A stretch of 64,000 nt of DNA from Chloroflexota bacterium (GTDB taxonomy: Bacteria; Chloroflexota; Dehalococcoidia; Bin125). Below, one piece after another: positions 34,983 through 43,826 of this stretch. The stretch spans positions 1 through 64,000 of the forward strand of contig VXQT01000003.1 in the NCBI GenBank assembly GCA_009838915.1, given 5' to 3'. Both the position numbers and the translations under genes were made by a program. Below the pieces are notes generated by a model, which was not told the origin of the DNA, did no database searches, and saw nothing but the letters and a program-made list of their open reading frames with translations. Numbering within the stretch: the first letter of the stretch is position 1; every line of letters starts with the position of its first letter.

Positions 34983-35744
34983 TCAGCGGGCGAGGAACCC
35001 GCCATCGATCTTGAGCTCGGCGCCGGTGACATAAGAGGACTCATCGGAGGCGAGGAAGAGCACGCCGTAGGCGACCTCATCGACCTCACCGGTGCGTCGA
35101 AGCGGGATCGCGCGCCGCAGTCTCGCTCGCGCCTCGTCGCTGACGGCGACACCGGAACGCATCGGTGGCATGAACCCGGGATGGACGGTGTTCACGCGGA
35201 TGCCCTCGGGACCGAGCCGGACGGCCATCGCCTTGGAGTAGTTGCGCACGGCGGCCTTGGAGGCGTGGTACGCAGGGTGTCCGCCGTCGGAGCCGACGAA
35301 GCCGTAGATCGAGGAGATGTTGACGATTGAGCCGCCGTTGCCGGCGACCCGCATCGCGGCCGAGCCGAGCTTGGTGCCGAGAAAGACGCCAGTCGCGTTG
35401 ACGTTCATGATTCGGTGCCAGCCCTCGGTCGATTCGGGATCGTCCACTGAGGTCGAGGACAGTCCGGCGTTGTTGACCAGGACGTCGAGCCGCCCGCCGT
35501 GCTGCTCCAATGTCGATGAAAGCAGCGCATTCCATTCTTCTTCAGCGGTCACGTCCATGCTGACGAAGCTGGCGACGCCGCCGGCCGAGCGGATCTGTTC
35601 CTCGACTTCGCGCCCGCCTTCCTCATAGAGGTCGGCGATCACGACGGCCGCGCCCTCGCGGGCGAAAAGTCGGCACTCGGCCGCTCCCATGCCGGCGCCG
35701 CCTCCGGTGACGATCGCAACCTTGCCTTCGAGTCGTCCGGGCAT
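34983..35744 (-). CDS. Short-chain dehydrogenase/reductase
   Basis: A 253-residue SDR: VAIVTGGGAGMGAAECRLFA, LDVLVNNAGLSST, a Ser in IVNISSIYGFVG, AYHASKAAVRNYSKAMAVRL (YxxxK), and VTGAELKIDGGFLAR at the C-terminus. MPGRLEGKVAIV at 35744 is the start; upstream in-frame sequence is not homologous. It is close to the cyclohexanol/steroid dehydrogenase type. It lies 110 bp from the amidohydrolase gene, both minus strand. Confidence 0.9.
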   Translation of the reverse strand: MPGRLEGKVAIVTGGGAGMGAAECRLFAREGAAVVIADLYEEGGREVEEQIRSAGGVASFVSMDVTAEEEWNALLSSTLEQHGGRLDVLVNNAGLSSTSVDDPESTEGWHRIMNVNATGVFLGTKLGSAAMRVAGNGGSIVNISSIYGFVGSDGGHPAYHASKAAVRNYSKAMAVRLGPEGIRVNTVHPGFMPPMRSGVAVSDEARARLRRAIPLRRTGEVDEVAYGVLFLASDESSYVTGAELKIDGGFLAR

Positions 35745-35800
35745 GTGGGGCCTCCAGGTTCCAGCACTAGCAGTTCGGCTTGCCGCGAAGCTACGCGAAA

Positions 35801-35821
35801 GGGCGACCACGAGGGTCGCCC
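35801..35821. repeat. Hairpin GGGCGACC-ACGAG-GGTCGCCC
   Basis: A perfect 8 bp inverted repeat in the gap between the amidohydrolase gene (stop 35855) and the SDR gene (start 35744). It is of the short intergenic palindromic type. It may reduce read-through from the amidohydrolase gene. Confidence 0.55.
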
Positions 35822-35854
35822 CTGCACGCGCGCGATGGCCAGGTGATTCGACGC

Positions 35855-37051
35855 CTAGCCGCCGGCGGCCGCCGACTCATAGATCGAGGCCGGGGCCGGT
35901 GGGAGGTGGTAGATGCGCTCGGCGGTGGTGCGCAGGACCTTCTCGCGGATGCCCTCGTCGAGATCGGTCAGCACCTCGGTAACGTGCTCCTGGGCTCTCG
36001 GGTAGAGGCAGGTCGGGTGCGGGAAGTCGGTCTCGAACATCACGTTGTCCTCGCCGATCGCCGAGATCGTGGCGCGCGGACCGAAGTCCTCGAACCAGAA
36101 CGAGGCGAAGATCTGGCGGCGGAAGTACTCCGACGGCTTCATCGTCAGGCCTTCGCGCTCGGTCGGCACGGTCTCCTCGAACTGGTAGTCCATCGCTTCG
36201 AGCAAGAACGGCACCCAGCCGATGCCGGACTCCACAGAGACGAAGTTGATCTTCGGGTAGCGCTCGCAGAGGCCGGAGAAGATCAGGTTCATGATCACCT
36301 TGAAGTTGGTGATGAACAGGCTGATCGAGGTGAGGGCGAGGCGGCGCTGCGGCCCGTAGCCTGGCCAGAGCAGCTTGTCGGCCACGCCGGCGCCCGCGCC
36401 GATGTGGAAGTTGACCGGCATCTCCATGTCCTGGCAGGCGTCCCAGAACGGGTCCCAGGCGGCGTCGCCGAGGTGCGGCAGCCCGAAGGCCTCGGGCGTG
36501 TCGCACATCGTGATCCCGGTCATGCCGAGGTCCTTGATCCGCTGCAGCTCCTCGACCGACGCCGGGATGTCCCAGAACGGCACCAGGCCCTGCGGATAGA
36601 GACGGCCTTCGCCCTCGGCCTGGAACTCGGCGATTGCGTCGTTGTAGACCGTGCAGCAAATGTTGCGCAGCTCGGAGTCCTCGATCTTGACGAAGTTCTG
36701 CGAGCCGAATCCGGCCACGTTGGGGTAGACGATCTGCTGGGCGACGCCGAGGCTGTCCATCATCTTCAGCCGCGCTTTGGGCTCGGTCGCGGCCTTGGAC
36801 ATGTTCTCGAAGCTGTCCAGCGAGATCGTGCCGTACTCCTTCTTGCCGTCGTCGCGGACGACGGTGAATCCGGGCGGGCCGAAGTCGATGTCGTCAAGCA
36901 CGGTCCAGCGCTGCTGACCCTCGTCGTTGAGCGTGATGTGTGGGACGGCGTCCTTGTACTTGGCGGGCGCGCGCGAGGTCCAGAGGTCGGGCGGCTCGGT
37001 GTAGTGCGAGTCGATGTCGATGACGGGAATGCCATGAACGGTGAGTGACAT
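35855..37051 (-). CDS. Amidohydrolase-2 (ACMSD-like) family protein
   Basis: A 398-residue TIM-barrel metal hydrolase. It opens VIDIDSHYTEPPDLWTSRAP, a metal-binding DSHxxEP typical of this family, and has IVYPNVAGFGSQNF, MEMPVNFHIGAGAG (His), and GEDNVMFETDFPHPTCLYP near the catalytic Asp/His. Such enzymes decarboxylate or hydrolyse aromatic and diketo acids. MSLTVHGIPVI at 37051 is the start. It is downstream of the leucine-dehydrogenase-type gene on the same strand. Natural substrate unknown. Confidence 0.87.
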   Translation of the reverse strand: MSLTVHGIPVIDIDSHYTEPPDLWTSRAPAKYKDAVPHITLNDEGQQRWTVLDDIDFGPPGFTVVRDDGKKEYGTISLDSFENMSKAATEPKARLKMMDSLGVAQQIVYPNVAGFGSQNFVKIEDSELRNICCTVYNDAIAEFQAEGEGRLYPQGLVPFWDIPASVEELQRIKDLGMTGITMCDTPEAFGLPHLGDAAWDPFWDACQDMEMPVNFHIGAGAGVADKLLWPGYGPQRRLALTSISLFITNFKVIMNLIFSGLCERYPKINFVSVESGIGWVPFLLEAMDYQFEETVPTEREGLTMKPSEYFRRQIFASFWFEDFGPRATISAIGEDNVMFETDFPHPTCLYPRAQEHVTEVLTDLDEGIREKVLRTTAERIYHLPPAPASIYESAAAGG

Positions 37052-37116
37052 GTTGGGGCTCCTGCTGGTGCGATCCACGCGTTACAGGTGCATGGTATCG
37101 GCTGGCGTCGCGAGCT

Positions 37117-38163
37117 TCAGCTTGCGCCGACCGGCAACTGTGCGAGCGCGTATGCGCGGGCAGCCTCGGCGGTGCTTACGCGGCGCCGACCTGCGAGTTC
37201 GAAGATCTCCCGCGCTGTTTCGTAGACGCCTTCGGCGTGCTCGACCGCTTCCTCGTAGCTCCAGCCGGCCACTTCCTGGGCGACGGAGATGACGCCGCCG
37301 GAATTGACGACATAATCGGGCGCGTAGAGGATGCCGCGCTCGGCGATCAGGGCGGCGTCCTCGGGATCGCGGACGAGCTGGTTGTTCGCGCCTCCGCAGA
37401 TGCTTCGGCATTGCAGCGCCGGTATGGTCGCTTCGCCGAAAACGCCGCCGAGCGCGTTGGGCGAGAGCAGGTCGCAGGGGATGACGAACGCGTCGTCAAC
37501 CGAGACCGTCTCGGCGCCGAGTTCGGCGGCCAAGGCTGCGGCGGCGATCGCGCGGAGGTCGGCGAGCATCACCCGCGCTCCGTCCTCGGCGAGCGAGCGG
37601 GCCACTTTTGATCCGACCTTGCCGACGCCGACGACGACAATGGTCTTGCCGGCGGGACTCGGATCGCCGTCGAGCGCTTCGAGCGACGCGTGGATGCCGT
37701 TGAGCACCGTCACCGCTGTCAGCGCCGAGGTGTCGCCGGAGCCGCCTAGCTCCGACGACTTGCCCACGACGTGCTGAGTCCACTGGGAAAGACGGTCAAT
37801 CTCCTCGGTCGTCGTACCGACGTCGGTCGTGGTCAGGTAGCGGCCTTCGAACCGGTTGACGAACTCGGCGTAGCTGCGCAGCTGAGCCTCAGTCTTGACC
37901 GCCGGATCGCCGATCACCACCGCCTTGCCGCCGCCGAACGGGAGGCGCGCGGCGGCAGACTTGAGAGTCATGGCCTCGGAGAGGCGCAGCACGTCGTTGA
38001 GTGCGATATCAACATCGCCGTAGGGCTGCCAGCGGGTGCCGCCGATCGCGGGGCCGTTGGCGGTCGAGTGAATCGCGCAGATTGCTTCGAGACCCGCCTC
38101 GGGGTCATTCCACATGGCGACTTCTTCGTAACCATCGAACTGGATCGTGCTGAACTCAGCCAT
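37117..38163 (-). CDS. Leucine/valine dehydrogenase (Glu/Leu/Phe/Val dehydrogenase family)
   Basis: A 348-residue NAD-dependent oxidative deaminase of branched-chain amino acids. It has GPAIGGTRWQPYGDVDIALN, the catalytic Lys in LPFGGGKAVVIGDP, TTTDVGTTTEEIDRLSQ, VVVGVGKVGSKVARSLAEDG (Rossmann), and APDYVVNSGGVISVAQE. It could supply 2-oxo acids for degradation, or, with IlvE, balance branched-chain pools. It lies beside the amidohydrolase and TlpA genes but with gaps, so an operon is uncertain. Confidence 0.9.
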   Translation of the reverse strand: MAEFSTIQFDGYEEVAMWNDPEAGLEAICAIHSTANGPAIGGTRWQPYGDVDIALNDVLRLSEAMTLKSAAARLPFGGGKAVVIGDPAVKTEAQLRSYAEFVNRFEGRYLTTTDVGTTTEEIDRLSQWTQHVVGKSSELGGSGDTSALTAVTVLNGIHASLEALDGDPSPAGKTIVVVGVGKVGSKVARSLAEDGARVMLADLRAIAAAALAAELGAETVSVDDAFVIPCDLLSPNALGGVFGEATIPALQCRSICGGANNQLVRDPEDAALIAERGILYAPDYVVNSGGVISVAQEVAGWSYEEAVEHAEGVYETAREIFELAGRRRVSTAEAARAYALAQLPVGAS

Positions 38164-38250
38164 CCGTTCCCTCCTCGCCGTCCGTGCGGCTTCAATGTAC
38201 GCCGTTCGCGACGGGGCCAGAGGTTGCCGACTGCGCAGCTGTCCGCTGGA

Positions 38251-38928
38251 TTACTCAGACGGTGCGTAGGCTTCGACGAACTCGTGTGCATGCTCGGCGA
38301 TCAACTCGTCGGGCGCCTGTCCTGCGTAGATGCGGACGATCACGCCGTCGGGAGCGACAAAGAAGCTGCGCGGCGGTCCGTTGATCCCGCCGCCGCCGTA
38401 GGCGCGGAAGACCTCGCCGCGGTAGTCCATCGGCACGGCGTAGTTGATCCCGAATTCGTCCGCAAAGTCCAACGCCTGACCGTCCGACTCCTCGATGTTG
38501 ACGCCGACCACGATGAGTCCGTGATCGCCCCAACGCTCCTGGGCACGAATCAGCGCCGGCACCTCGCGACGGCAGGGGCCGCACCAGGAGGCCCAGAAGT
38601 TGATCAGCACCGGACGACCCCGCATGTCAGACAGTCGCAGTGACTCTCCGTCGAGGGTGCGCAGCTCGAAGTCGGGTGCGAGGTTGTCGATCCGCTCGCC
38701 GACGGCGCGGCCGTCGACGACCAGCTCGGCCGGCAGATCAACGACGCCGCCCGTGTCGTCGCCGCCGTCGGGGCCGGGTTGGAGCAGCGTCAGCCAGAGC
38801 GCCGCGGCGACCGCCAGCACGACGCCTGCGCCGGCGATGACCGTGCGCACGCCGTGGTACTCGCGCGGGCGGTTCGGGTTCTCGTCGGGCAGGTCGGCGC
38901 GATCCTGGGCGTCGTCGGTATCATTCAT
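38251..38928 (-). CDS. TlpA/ResA-type thiol-disulfide oxidoreductase
   Basis: A 225-residue membrane-anchored thioredoxin-fold protein. An N-terminal ~30-residue cytosolic part is followed by one membrane helix (TVIAGAGVVLAVAAALWLTL), then the exported thioredoxin domain APDFELRTLDGESLRLSDMR with INFWASWCGPCRREVPALIR (CGPC active site) and a cis-Pro in INGPPRSFFVAPDG. It would keep envelope cysteines reduced, for example in cytochrome c maturation; no ccm genes are in the window. It is divergent from the ThDP decarboxylase pair. Confidence 0.88.
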   Translation of the reverse strand: MNDTDDAQDRADLPDENPNRPREYHGVRTVIAGAGVVLAVAAALWLTLLQPGPDGGDDTGGVVDLPAELVVDGRAVGERIDNLAPDFELRTLDGESLRLSDMRGRPVLINFWASWCGPCRREVPALIRAQERWGDHGLIVVGVNIEESDGQALDFADEFGINYAVPMDYRGEVFRAYGGGGINGPPRSFFVAPDGVIVRIYAGQAPDELIAEHAHEFVEAYAPSE

Positions 38929-38990
38929 GGCGGTTGAGCGCGCCTCAACGGTGCGATGGCTGAGTTCTGTGATTCGGTTGGAGGCAGCCT

Positions 38991-39497
38991 ATGACGGCGC
39001 AGTCGATTCCGGCGGACCTGCTGCTCTCGGCGATCCGCGACGCTGGTGTGCAGGACGTGGTGCTCGTGCCCGACACGCACCAGCGTACGGTGCTCGATCT
39101 GTTGATGGACGACGACGAGATTCGCACGATCCACTGCTCGACCGAAGACGAGGCGATCGCCGTCTCTGCCGGTCTGATCATCGGCGGGCGACGACCGATG
39201 ATGCAGATTCAGCACGCCGGGCTGTACGCCTCGGTCAACAATCTGCGCGGCGTCGGGTTGGACGGGCAGTTTCCGATCGTCATGCTGATCGGCCTGCTGG
39301 GACGCGATCCGGAGCTGGATCCCGAGGATGACGACTCTTCGATGGTCAGGCTCTGCCGTCCGCTGCTGGAGACGCTCGACATCCCGTCCCATTTGCTCGA
39401 CGGACCCGACGAACTGCATCGCATTGCCGAAGCCTTCGACGAGGCCGCCGAACGCCATGGCCCCGTCGCCCTGCTGGTAGGAACGACCACATCATGA
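38991..39497 (+). CDS. ThDP decarboxylase alpha subunit (sulfopyruvate/phosphonopyruvate type)
   Basis: A 168-residue subunit equivalent to the N-terminal Pyr domain of ThDP enzymes. Conserved segments are VVLVPDTHQRTVLDLL and CSTEDEAIAVSAGLIIGGRR with the catalytic-type Glu, then QIQHAGLYASVNNLRGVGLD. It is like ComD and phosphonopyruvate-decarboxylase alpha proteins. The stop overlaps the beta gene by ATGA, so the two subunits are co-translated. No CoM or phosphonate genes are adjacent, so the real 2-oxo acid is unknown. Confidence 0.82.
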   Translation: MTAQSIPADLLLSAIRDAGVQDVVLVPDTHQRTVLDLLMDDDEIRTIHCSTEDEAIAVSAGLIIGGRRPMMQIQHAGLYASVNNLRGVGLDGQFPIVMLIGLLGRDPELDPEDDDSSMVRLCRPLLETLDIPSHLLDGPDELHRIAEAFDEAAERHGPVALLVGTTTS

Positions 39498-40099
39498 CCG
39501 ACAACACCCAGGTACAACGAATGTCCCTCGACGCTGCGCTCGACGTGCTTGCGCGGAGACGCGAGGAGCAGGTGGTCGTCGGCACGATGACCGCCAACGG
39601 CGTCTGGCGGCAGAAGTCCCCACACGATCTGAATCTCGCCTGCATCGGCTTCATGGGCGGCGCATCGACTCTGGCGCTGGGGGTAGCGCTGTCGCAACCA
39701 GAGCGCGATGTCTGGGTGATTGACGGCGACGGTTCGCTGATGATGCAGCTCGGCTCGTTGGGCACGATCGCGGGCGCCGCGCCCAGGAACCTGCTCCATA
39801 TCGTGATCCACAACGGCGTCTATGAGACCAGCGGCTCGCAACCGCTGCCCTCGCAGCAGCAGGTCGATTTCGCCAGGATGGCGGAGGGCGCCGGTTACGC
39901 CCAGACCGCCTCGTTCGGCGATGCCGAGGAGTTCGACTCGGCGATCGATGAGTTGCTGGTAACCGACGGCCCCACGCTGGTCCAGCTCTACACGAGGCCG
40001 GCGGACCGCTTCTACAGCGCTCGCCCGACCCCGCCCGGCAGCACGCCGGCCCTCGCCAGGATGTGGCCACCCGTCGCGGAGGCGCTGGCTAAGGAGTAG
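39494..40099 (+). CDS. ThDP decarboxylase beta subunit (sulfopyruvate/phosphonopyruvate type)
   Basis: A 201-residue subunit with the ThDP-binding PP domain. GFMGGASTLALGVALSQPER, then VWVIDGDGSLMMQLGSLGTI and HIVIHNGVYETSGSQPLPS give the GDG...N diphosphate/Mg motif and match ComE-like beta subunits closely. It pairs with the upstream alpha subunit to form the active site. It is followed by a small hairpin before the FAH-family gene. Confidence 0.83.
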   Translation: MTDNTQVQRMSLDAALDVLARRREEQVVVGTMTANGVWRQKSPHDLNLACIGFMGGASTLALGVALSQPERDVWVIDGDGSLMMQLGSLGTIAGAAPRNLLHIVIHNGVYETSGSQPLPSQQQVDFARMAEGAGYAQTASFGDAEEFDSAIDELLVTDGPTLVQLYTRPADRFYSARPTPPGSTPALARMWPPVAEALAKE

Positions 40100-40110
40100 G
40101 TCGGACAACA

Positions 40111-40127
40111 CCCTCGCAGTAAGAGGG
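40111..40127. terminator. Weak hairpin terminator between convergent genes
   Basis: CCCTC-GCAGTAA-GAGGG followed by CTTTGCT in the plus direction, between the ThDP beta gene (stop 40099) and the FAH-family gene (stop 40142). The stem is short, with a partial T-run for the plus strand. Confidence 0.5.
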
Positions 40128-40141
40128 CTTTGCTCCCGAGC

Positions 40142-41026
40142 TCAGTGATGGTCGTCGTCGCCCGACGCCTCAGGCTCCACGACACATGGGTTGGTGAGCG
40201 TGCCGATACCGGAGATCGTGATGCTCACTGTGTCGCCGGAGACCAGCCAGCGCTGAGGATTCATCGCGGCTGCGACGCCTGAGGGCGTGCCGGTGGCGAT
40301 GATGTCGCCCGGCTCGAGCGTCATCGCCTGCGTGACGTACTCGATGATGTCGTAGCAATTGAAGATCAGGTGCTTGGTGTTCGAATCCTGGCGCAGCTCG
40401 CCGTTGACCCGGGTCTGGATGTTGAGCGCGTGCGGGTCTCCCAGTTCGTCCGGCGTGACGATTACCGGACCGACCGGGCCGTGCGTATCGAACGATTTGC
40501 CCATGGTGAACTGCGGCGTGTGACGCTGGAAATCGCGCACCGAGACGTCGTTGACGATTGTGAATCCGGCGATCACCGAGGACGCGTCAGCCGCCGATAC
40601 GTGGCGGCAGGTCTCGCCGATCACGACGCCCAACTCGCCCTCATAATCGACCATCTTCGAGGCGTGCGGAATCTGGATGCCGCCGCCGGGACGCTGCACG
40701 CAGCTCACCTGCTTGGTGAAGATCGTCGGCATGCGCGGCGTCTGCGCGCCGGTCTCGGCGATGTGGTCGCCGTAATTGAGTCCGACCGCAAGAAACTTCT
40801 GCGGATGCGGCACCGGTGCGAGCAGGGTCACGTCGGACAGCGGACGCCGATTGCCGCCGCGCTCGACCGCGAATTCGGCCATCACGCGCCCCTCTTCGCC
40901 CAGTGCGAGGAATTCGCGCATGTCCGTTGGCGCCTCGGGCTCGGCGAGATAGAGATCGACGATCTCGTCGTCAACCACGACGCCGACGCGAACGGTGTCT
41001 TCAAAGGAAAAGCTGGCAAGTCGCAT
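40142..41026 (-). CDS. Fumarylacetoacetate hydrolase family protein
   Basis: A 294-residue FAH-fold hydrolase or decarboxylase of 2-oxo acid type substrates. It has KFLAVGLNYGDHIAE, KMVDYEGELGVVIG (metal Glu), FTIVNDVSVRDFQR (metal Asp), MGKSFDTHGPVGPVIV and GDIIATGTPSGVAAAMNPQR. Similar proteins process hydroxypyruvate-type, oxaloacetate and 2-hydroxyhepta-diene-dioate products of aromatic degradation. MRLASFSFEDTVRVG at 41026 is the start. It is 38 bp after the CoA-transferase stop on the same strand, so likely the same catabolic unit. Confidence 0.9.
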   Translation of the reverse strand: MRLASFSFEDTVRVGVVVDDEIVDLYLAEPEAPTDMREFLALGEEGRVMAEFAVERGGNRRPLSDVTLLAPVPHPQKFLAVGLNYGDHIAETGAQTPRMPTIFTKQVSCVQRPGGGIQIPHASKMVDYEGELGVVIGETCRHVSAADASSVIAGFTIVNDVSVRDFQRHTPQFTMGKSFDTHGPVGPVIVTPDELGDPHALNIQTRVNGELRQDSNTKHLIFNCYDIIEYVTQAMTLEPGDIIATGTPSGVAAAMNPQRWLVSGDTVSITISGIGTLTNPCVVEPEASGDDDHH

Positions 41027-41064
41027 CAAGGGTCCTCTCGATATGCGCCGCAATCGGACCTAGC

Positions 41065-43548
41065 CTAATCGCCGCGCGCGGCCAGCGGAATCGTGCCGAT
41101 CACGTCGTCTGCTTCCATCTGATCGATCTGGTCGGCGGTGAGCGCAGTCAGGCGCGCCAACACTTCGCGGGAGTCCCGACCCAGCGTTGGCGACGGGCGA
41201 GCCGTCTCCGGTCCGGCCCAGTTGCGGAAGCGGTAGGGCTGCAGCGGATAGCGGTGCTCGCCCGCGTAGGTGTGGTGCTGGGTGATGAAGAACTCCCGCG
41301 CGGCAAGGTGCTCATCCTCGAGCAGATCGCGGCCCGTGTAGACCACGCCGGCAGGGATCCGCAGGTCCTGCAACTCGCGCATCAACTCACCGGCGTCGCG
41401 GGACAACGTCCATTGGGCGATGGCCGCGTCGATCGCCTCGCGCGCGGCGTCGCGGTGGACGAAGTCCGATGCCATCTGAAGCCAATCGTCCCGCCCCATG
41501 AGCCGCGCCAGGTCGGCGAACTGTGCGTTCGTCTCGCAGACGATCGCGATCCACTGGTTGTCGCGGCAGGGATACGTGCCGTGCGGCGCCATCCGCGGGT
41601 GGATGTTGCCCACCCGTCCGGGATCGTCGCCAGAGATCGAGTACGCCGTGACCGCCTCGCCGGTGAAGCAGGTCGCGGTTTCGGTCTGCGACAGATCGAT
41701 ATGGCAGCCGCCCGGCTGACCCTGGGCGTTGAGATGACGCTTGCGCTCCAGCGCCGAGAGCAGGGCGAGCGCGCCCATCACACCCGCCAGCGGATCTCCG
41801 CCGGTCGTACCGCTGAAGATCGGCTGGTCATCCGCGTAGCCGGTCAGGTGCGGCAGGCCCGACATCTGCTCGGTCGTGTTGGCGAAGGCGGTGTAGTGCG
41901 ACCACGATCCGGTCAGTCCGAAGCCGGGCATCGAGATCATGATCAGCTCGGGATTGATCTCGCGGAGCTGCTCGTAGCTCAGTCCGAAGTTGCCCATCAC
42001 CCGGGGCGTGTAGTTCTCAACCAGGATGTCCGCCTCGCGGACCATGTGACGCACGACGTCTGAGCCGCGCTGGTCATTCAGATTCAGCGTGATCCCGTGC
42101 TTGTTGCGGTTGACCCAGTTGAACTGCGGCGCCCACTCCCACCAGAAGTCATCGGTTGATCCGCCCGCGCGCCAGCCGTCAATCCGCTGGACCGATTCGA
42201 TCTTGATCACGTCCGCGCCGCCGTCGGCGAAGATCAGCGAGGTCATCGGTCCGGACATGAACATCGAGAGATCGATGACGCGCAGGTCTTCGAGGGGACG
42301 GTCGGGGAGCCCCCCTCTGCCTTCGGCATCTCCCCCCGCGGAGCGGGGGGAGAGGGGAGCCGGATCGGCTTCTCCCTGTGCGGAGTGAGTGGAGAGGGAT
42401 GCGGAGCGAACTTCCTCCGTGTGCTCGCCCAGCAACGGCGGGCGCGTCCCTGTCGGCCGGTCGTCGCCGAACAACCAGGGCACGCCGGGCATCCGCACGC
42501 GGCCGGCGCGCGGATGCTCAAACTCGAAGATGAACTCTCGCTCCCGATGCGGCAGCAGATTGAGCACCTCCGCCATGTCGGGAATCAGGCCGAAGGGAAT
42601 CCGCCAGGCCTGGGCATCATGGAAGACCTCTTCGGATGTGCGATCCAGAGTCTGATTGGCCAGTTGACCGGCGAGTTCGCGAGAGTTGGCCATCCGAGAC
42701 CACCCGTCGGCGAAGAGTGGATCCGCGATCAGTTCGGTGCGCCCGAAGAACTGGCACATCATCTCCCATTGGGCCTGGGTGAGGACATTGGCGCCGACGA
42801 AGCCGTCGGAGGTGGGCAGGATGAACGAGGGTGAGGGGCCGATGTCGGCGCTTCGCGTGCCGACGACGCCGGTGTAGTCGTAACGCTGCACGGGAAGCAG
42901 CGCGGCGTTGACTGCCGTCTCAATCGCAGAGACATCGACATGGTCCCCGCGGCCGTGCTCGCGCGCCGCGCGCATGGCGATCAGTGCTGCGACTGCGGCG
43001 TATGCGCCGGTCAATGTTTCGGTCACGCTCGCGCCCAGTTGAATTGGCTCGCGCTCGGCACGTCCACAGAGGTGCGTGAATCCACCCAACGCGCCGGCGA
43101 TCAAGTGATTCCACTGCCACTCGGCGTAGGGACCGTGGGAGCCGAATCCGGTCACCGTGACGAGCACGACCGCGGCATTCCGCTCCCGCAGATGCTCGTA
43201 GCCGAGCCCCCGTGCGGCGAGCGCCGGTTCTGTCTCGTGGGAAATGACTACATCGGCCTCGACGAGCAGGCGTTGTTGCAGTTCCAGGTCATCGGGGTTC
43301 GACGGGTCGATTACGACGCTGCGCTTGGACGTGTTGGCGTAGAGGAAGGAGGCGGATGTCTCGATGTCCTCAACGCCCGCGAACGGTCCTCGGCGACGCG
43401 CGGAGTCGCCCTCGGTCGGCTCCAGCTTGATCACGTCCGCCCCGAGGTCCCCGAGCAGTTTCGCCGCATACGGCGCGGCGAGGCCTTCCGAGATGTCGAG
43501 AACGCGCAACCCCTCGAGCGCAGTGATCACAGTCCCCGCTCCCGTCAT
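41065..43548 (-). CDS. Double-domain CaiB/BaiF (family III) CoA-transferase with a repeat-encoded linker
   Basis: An 827-residue protein, twice the usual size. Domain 1 (~1-385): LEGLRVLDISEGLAAPYAAK, ADVIKLEP, TGFGSHGPYAEWQWN, SVTETLTGAYAAVAALIAMR. Domain 2 (~415-827): EDLRVIDLSMFMSGPMTSLI, ADVIKIES, MISMPGFGLTGSWSHYTAFA, TGGDPLAGVMGALALLSALE, CHIDLSQTE. Family III enzymes move CoA between carboxylic acids through a catalytic Asp. Residues ~397-414 (PAPLSPRSAGGDAEGRGG) are the translation of repeat copy 4 in an open frame. The gene may be a fusion of two tandem CoA-transferase genes. A FAH-family gene follows. Confidence 0.9.
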   Translation of the reverse strand: MTGAGTVITALEGLRVLDISEGLAAPYAAKLLGDLGADVIKLEPTEGDSARRRGPFAGVEDIETSASFLYANTSKRSVVIDPSNPDDLELQQRLLVEADVVISHETEPALAARGLGYEHLRERNAAVVLVTVTGFGSHGPYAEWQWNHLIAGALGGFTHLCGRAEREPIQLGASVTETLTGAYAAVAALIAMRAAREHGRGDHVDVSAIETAVNAALLPVQRYDYTGVVGTRSADIGPSPSFILPTSDGFVGANVLTQAQWEMMCQFFGRTELIADPLFADGWSRMANSRELAGQLANQTLDRTSEEVFHDAQAWRIPFGLIPDMAEVLNLLPHREREFIFEFEHPRAGRVRMPGVPWLFGDDRPTGTRPPLLGEHTEEVRSASLSTHSAQGEADPAPLSPRSAGGDAEGRGGLPDRPLEDLRVIDLSMFMSGPMTSLIFADGGADVIKIESVQRIDGWRAGGSTDDFWWEWAPQFNWVNRNKHGITLNLNDQRGSDVVRHMVREADILVENYTPRVMGNFGLSYEQLREINPELIMISMPGFGLTGSWSHYTAFANTTEQMSGLPHLTGYADDQPIFSGTTGGDPLAGVMGALALLSALERKRHLNAQGQPGGCHIDLSQTETATCFTGEAVTAYSISGDDPGRVGNIHPRMAPHGTYPCRDNQWIAIVCETNAQFADLARLMGRDDWLQMASDFVHRDAAREAIDAAIAQWTLSRDAGELMRELQDLRIPAGVVYTGRDLLEDEHLAAREFFITQHHTYAGEHRYPLQPYRFRNWAGPETARPSPTLGRDSREVLARLTALTADQIDQMEADDVIGTIPLAARGD
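42309..42397 (+). repeat. Two-stem-loop palindromic repeat, copy 4, plus second palindromic part, inside a CDS
   Basis: Copy 4 (42309-42357) has TGCC-TTC-GGCA and CTCCCCCCGC-GGA-GCGGGGGGAG. A second palindromic part, CTCCCTGTGCGGAGTGAG, follows to about 42397. Both are read in frame on the minus strand as the interdomain linker of the double CoA-transferase. Confidence 0.85.
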
Positions 43549-43580
43549 GCGAGCAGAGTAGTCGTCGTTGCCGGAGACGG

Positions 43581-43826
43581 TCAGCGCTGCTCGCGAAGCG
43601 CTCGCTGCTGTTCGATCGTGATGTTCGTGGCGCGGCGGTACTCAGCCGACTTGTAATGCGCCTCCAACTGCGCGCGCAGGTCGGCCTCGTCAGACGACGT
43701 GAACGAGACATCCGTCACGTCGCAGTGGACGGTTACGACCGCTGCATCAGGTCCTGCTTCGCGGAATGCGTCTCGTGCCGTACGGCGCGCCAGCTGTTCG
43801 TGCAGTCGATTCTTGAATCCCGCCAT
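43581..43826 (-). CDS. Small hypothetical protein
   Basis: An 81-residue protein, MAGFKNRLHEQLARRTARDA with a charged C-terminal helix (EADLRAQLEAHYKSAEYRRA). It has no signal peptide or hydrophobic segment and no family I can name. It lies 33 bp upstream of the double CoA-transferase gene on the same strand and diverges from the carboxylase gene. It could be an unrelated small gene of the same transcript. Confidence 0.5.
   Translation of the reverse strand: MAGFKNRLHEQLARRTARDAFREAGPDAAVVTVHCDVTDVSFTSSDEADLRAQLEAHYKSAEYRRATNITIEQQRALREQR

Noticed and set aside
35780-37048. A 422-codon plus-strand open frame opposite the amidohydrolase-2 gene
   Set aside because: Composition and absence of motifs show that it is a shadow.
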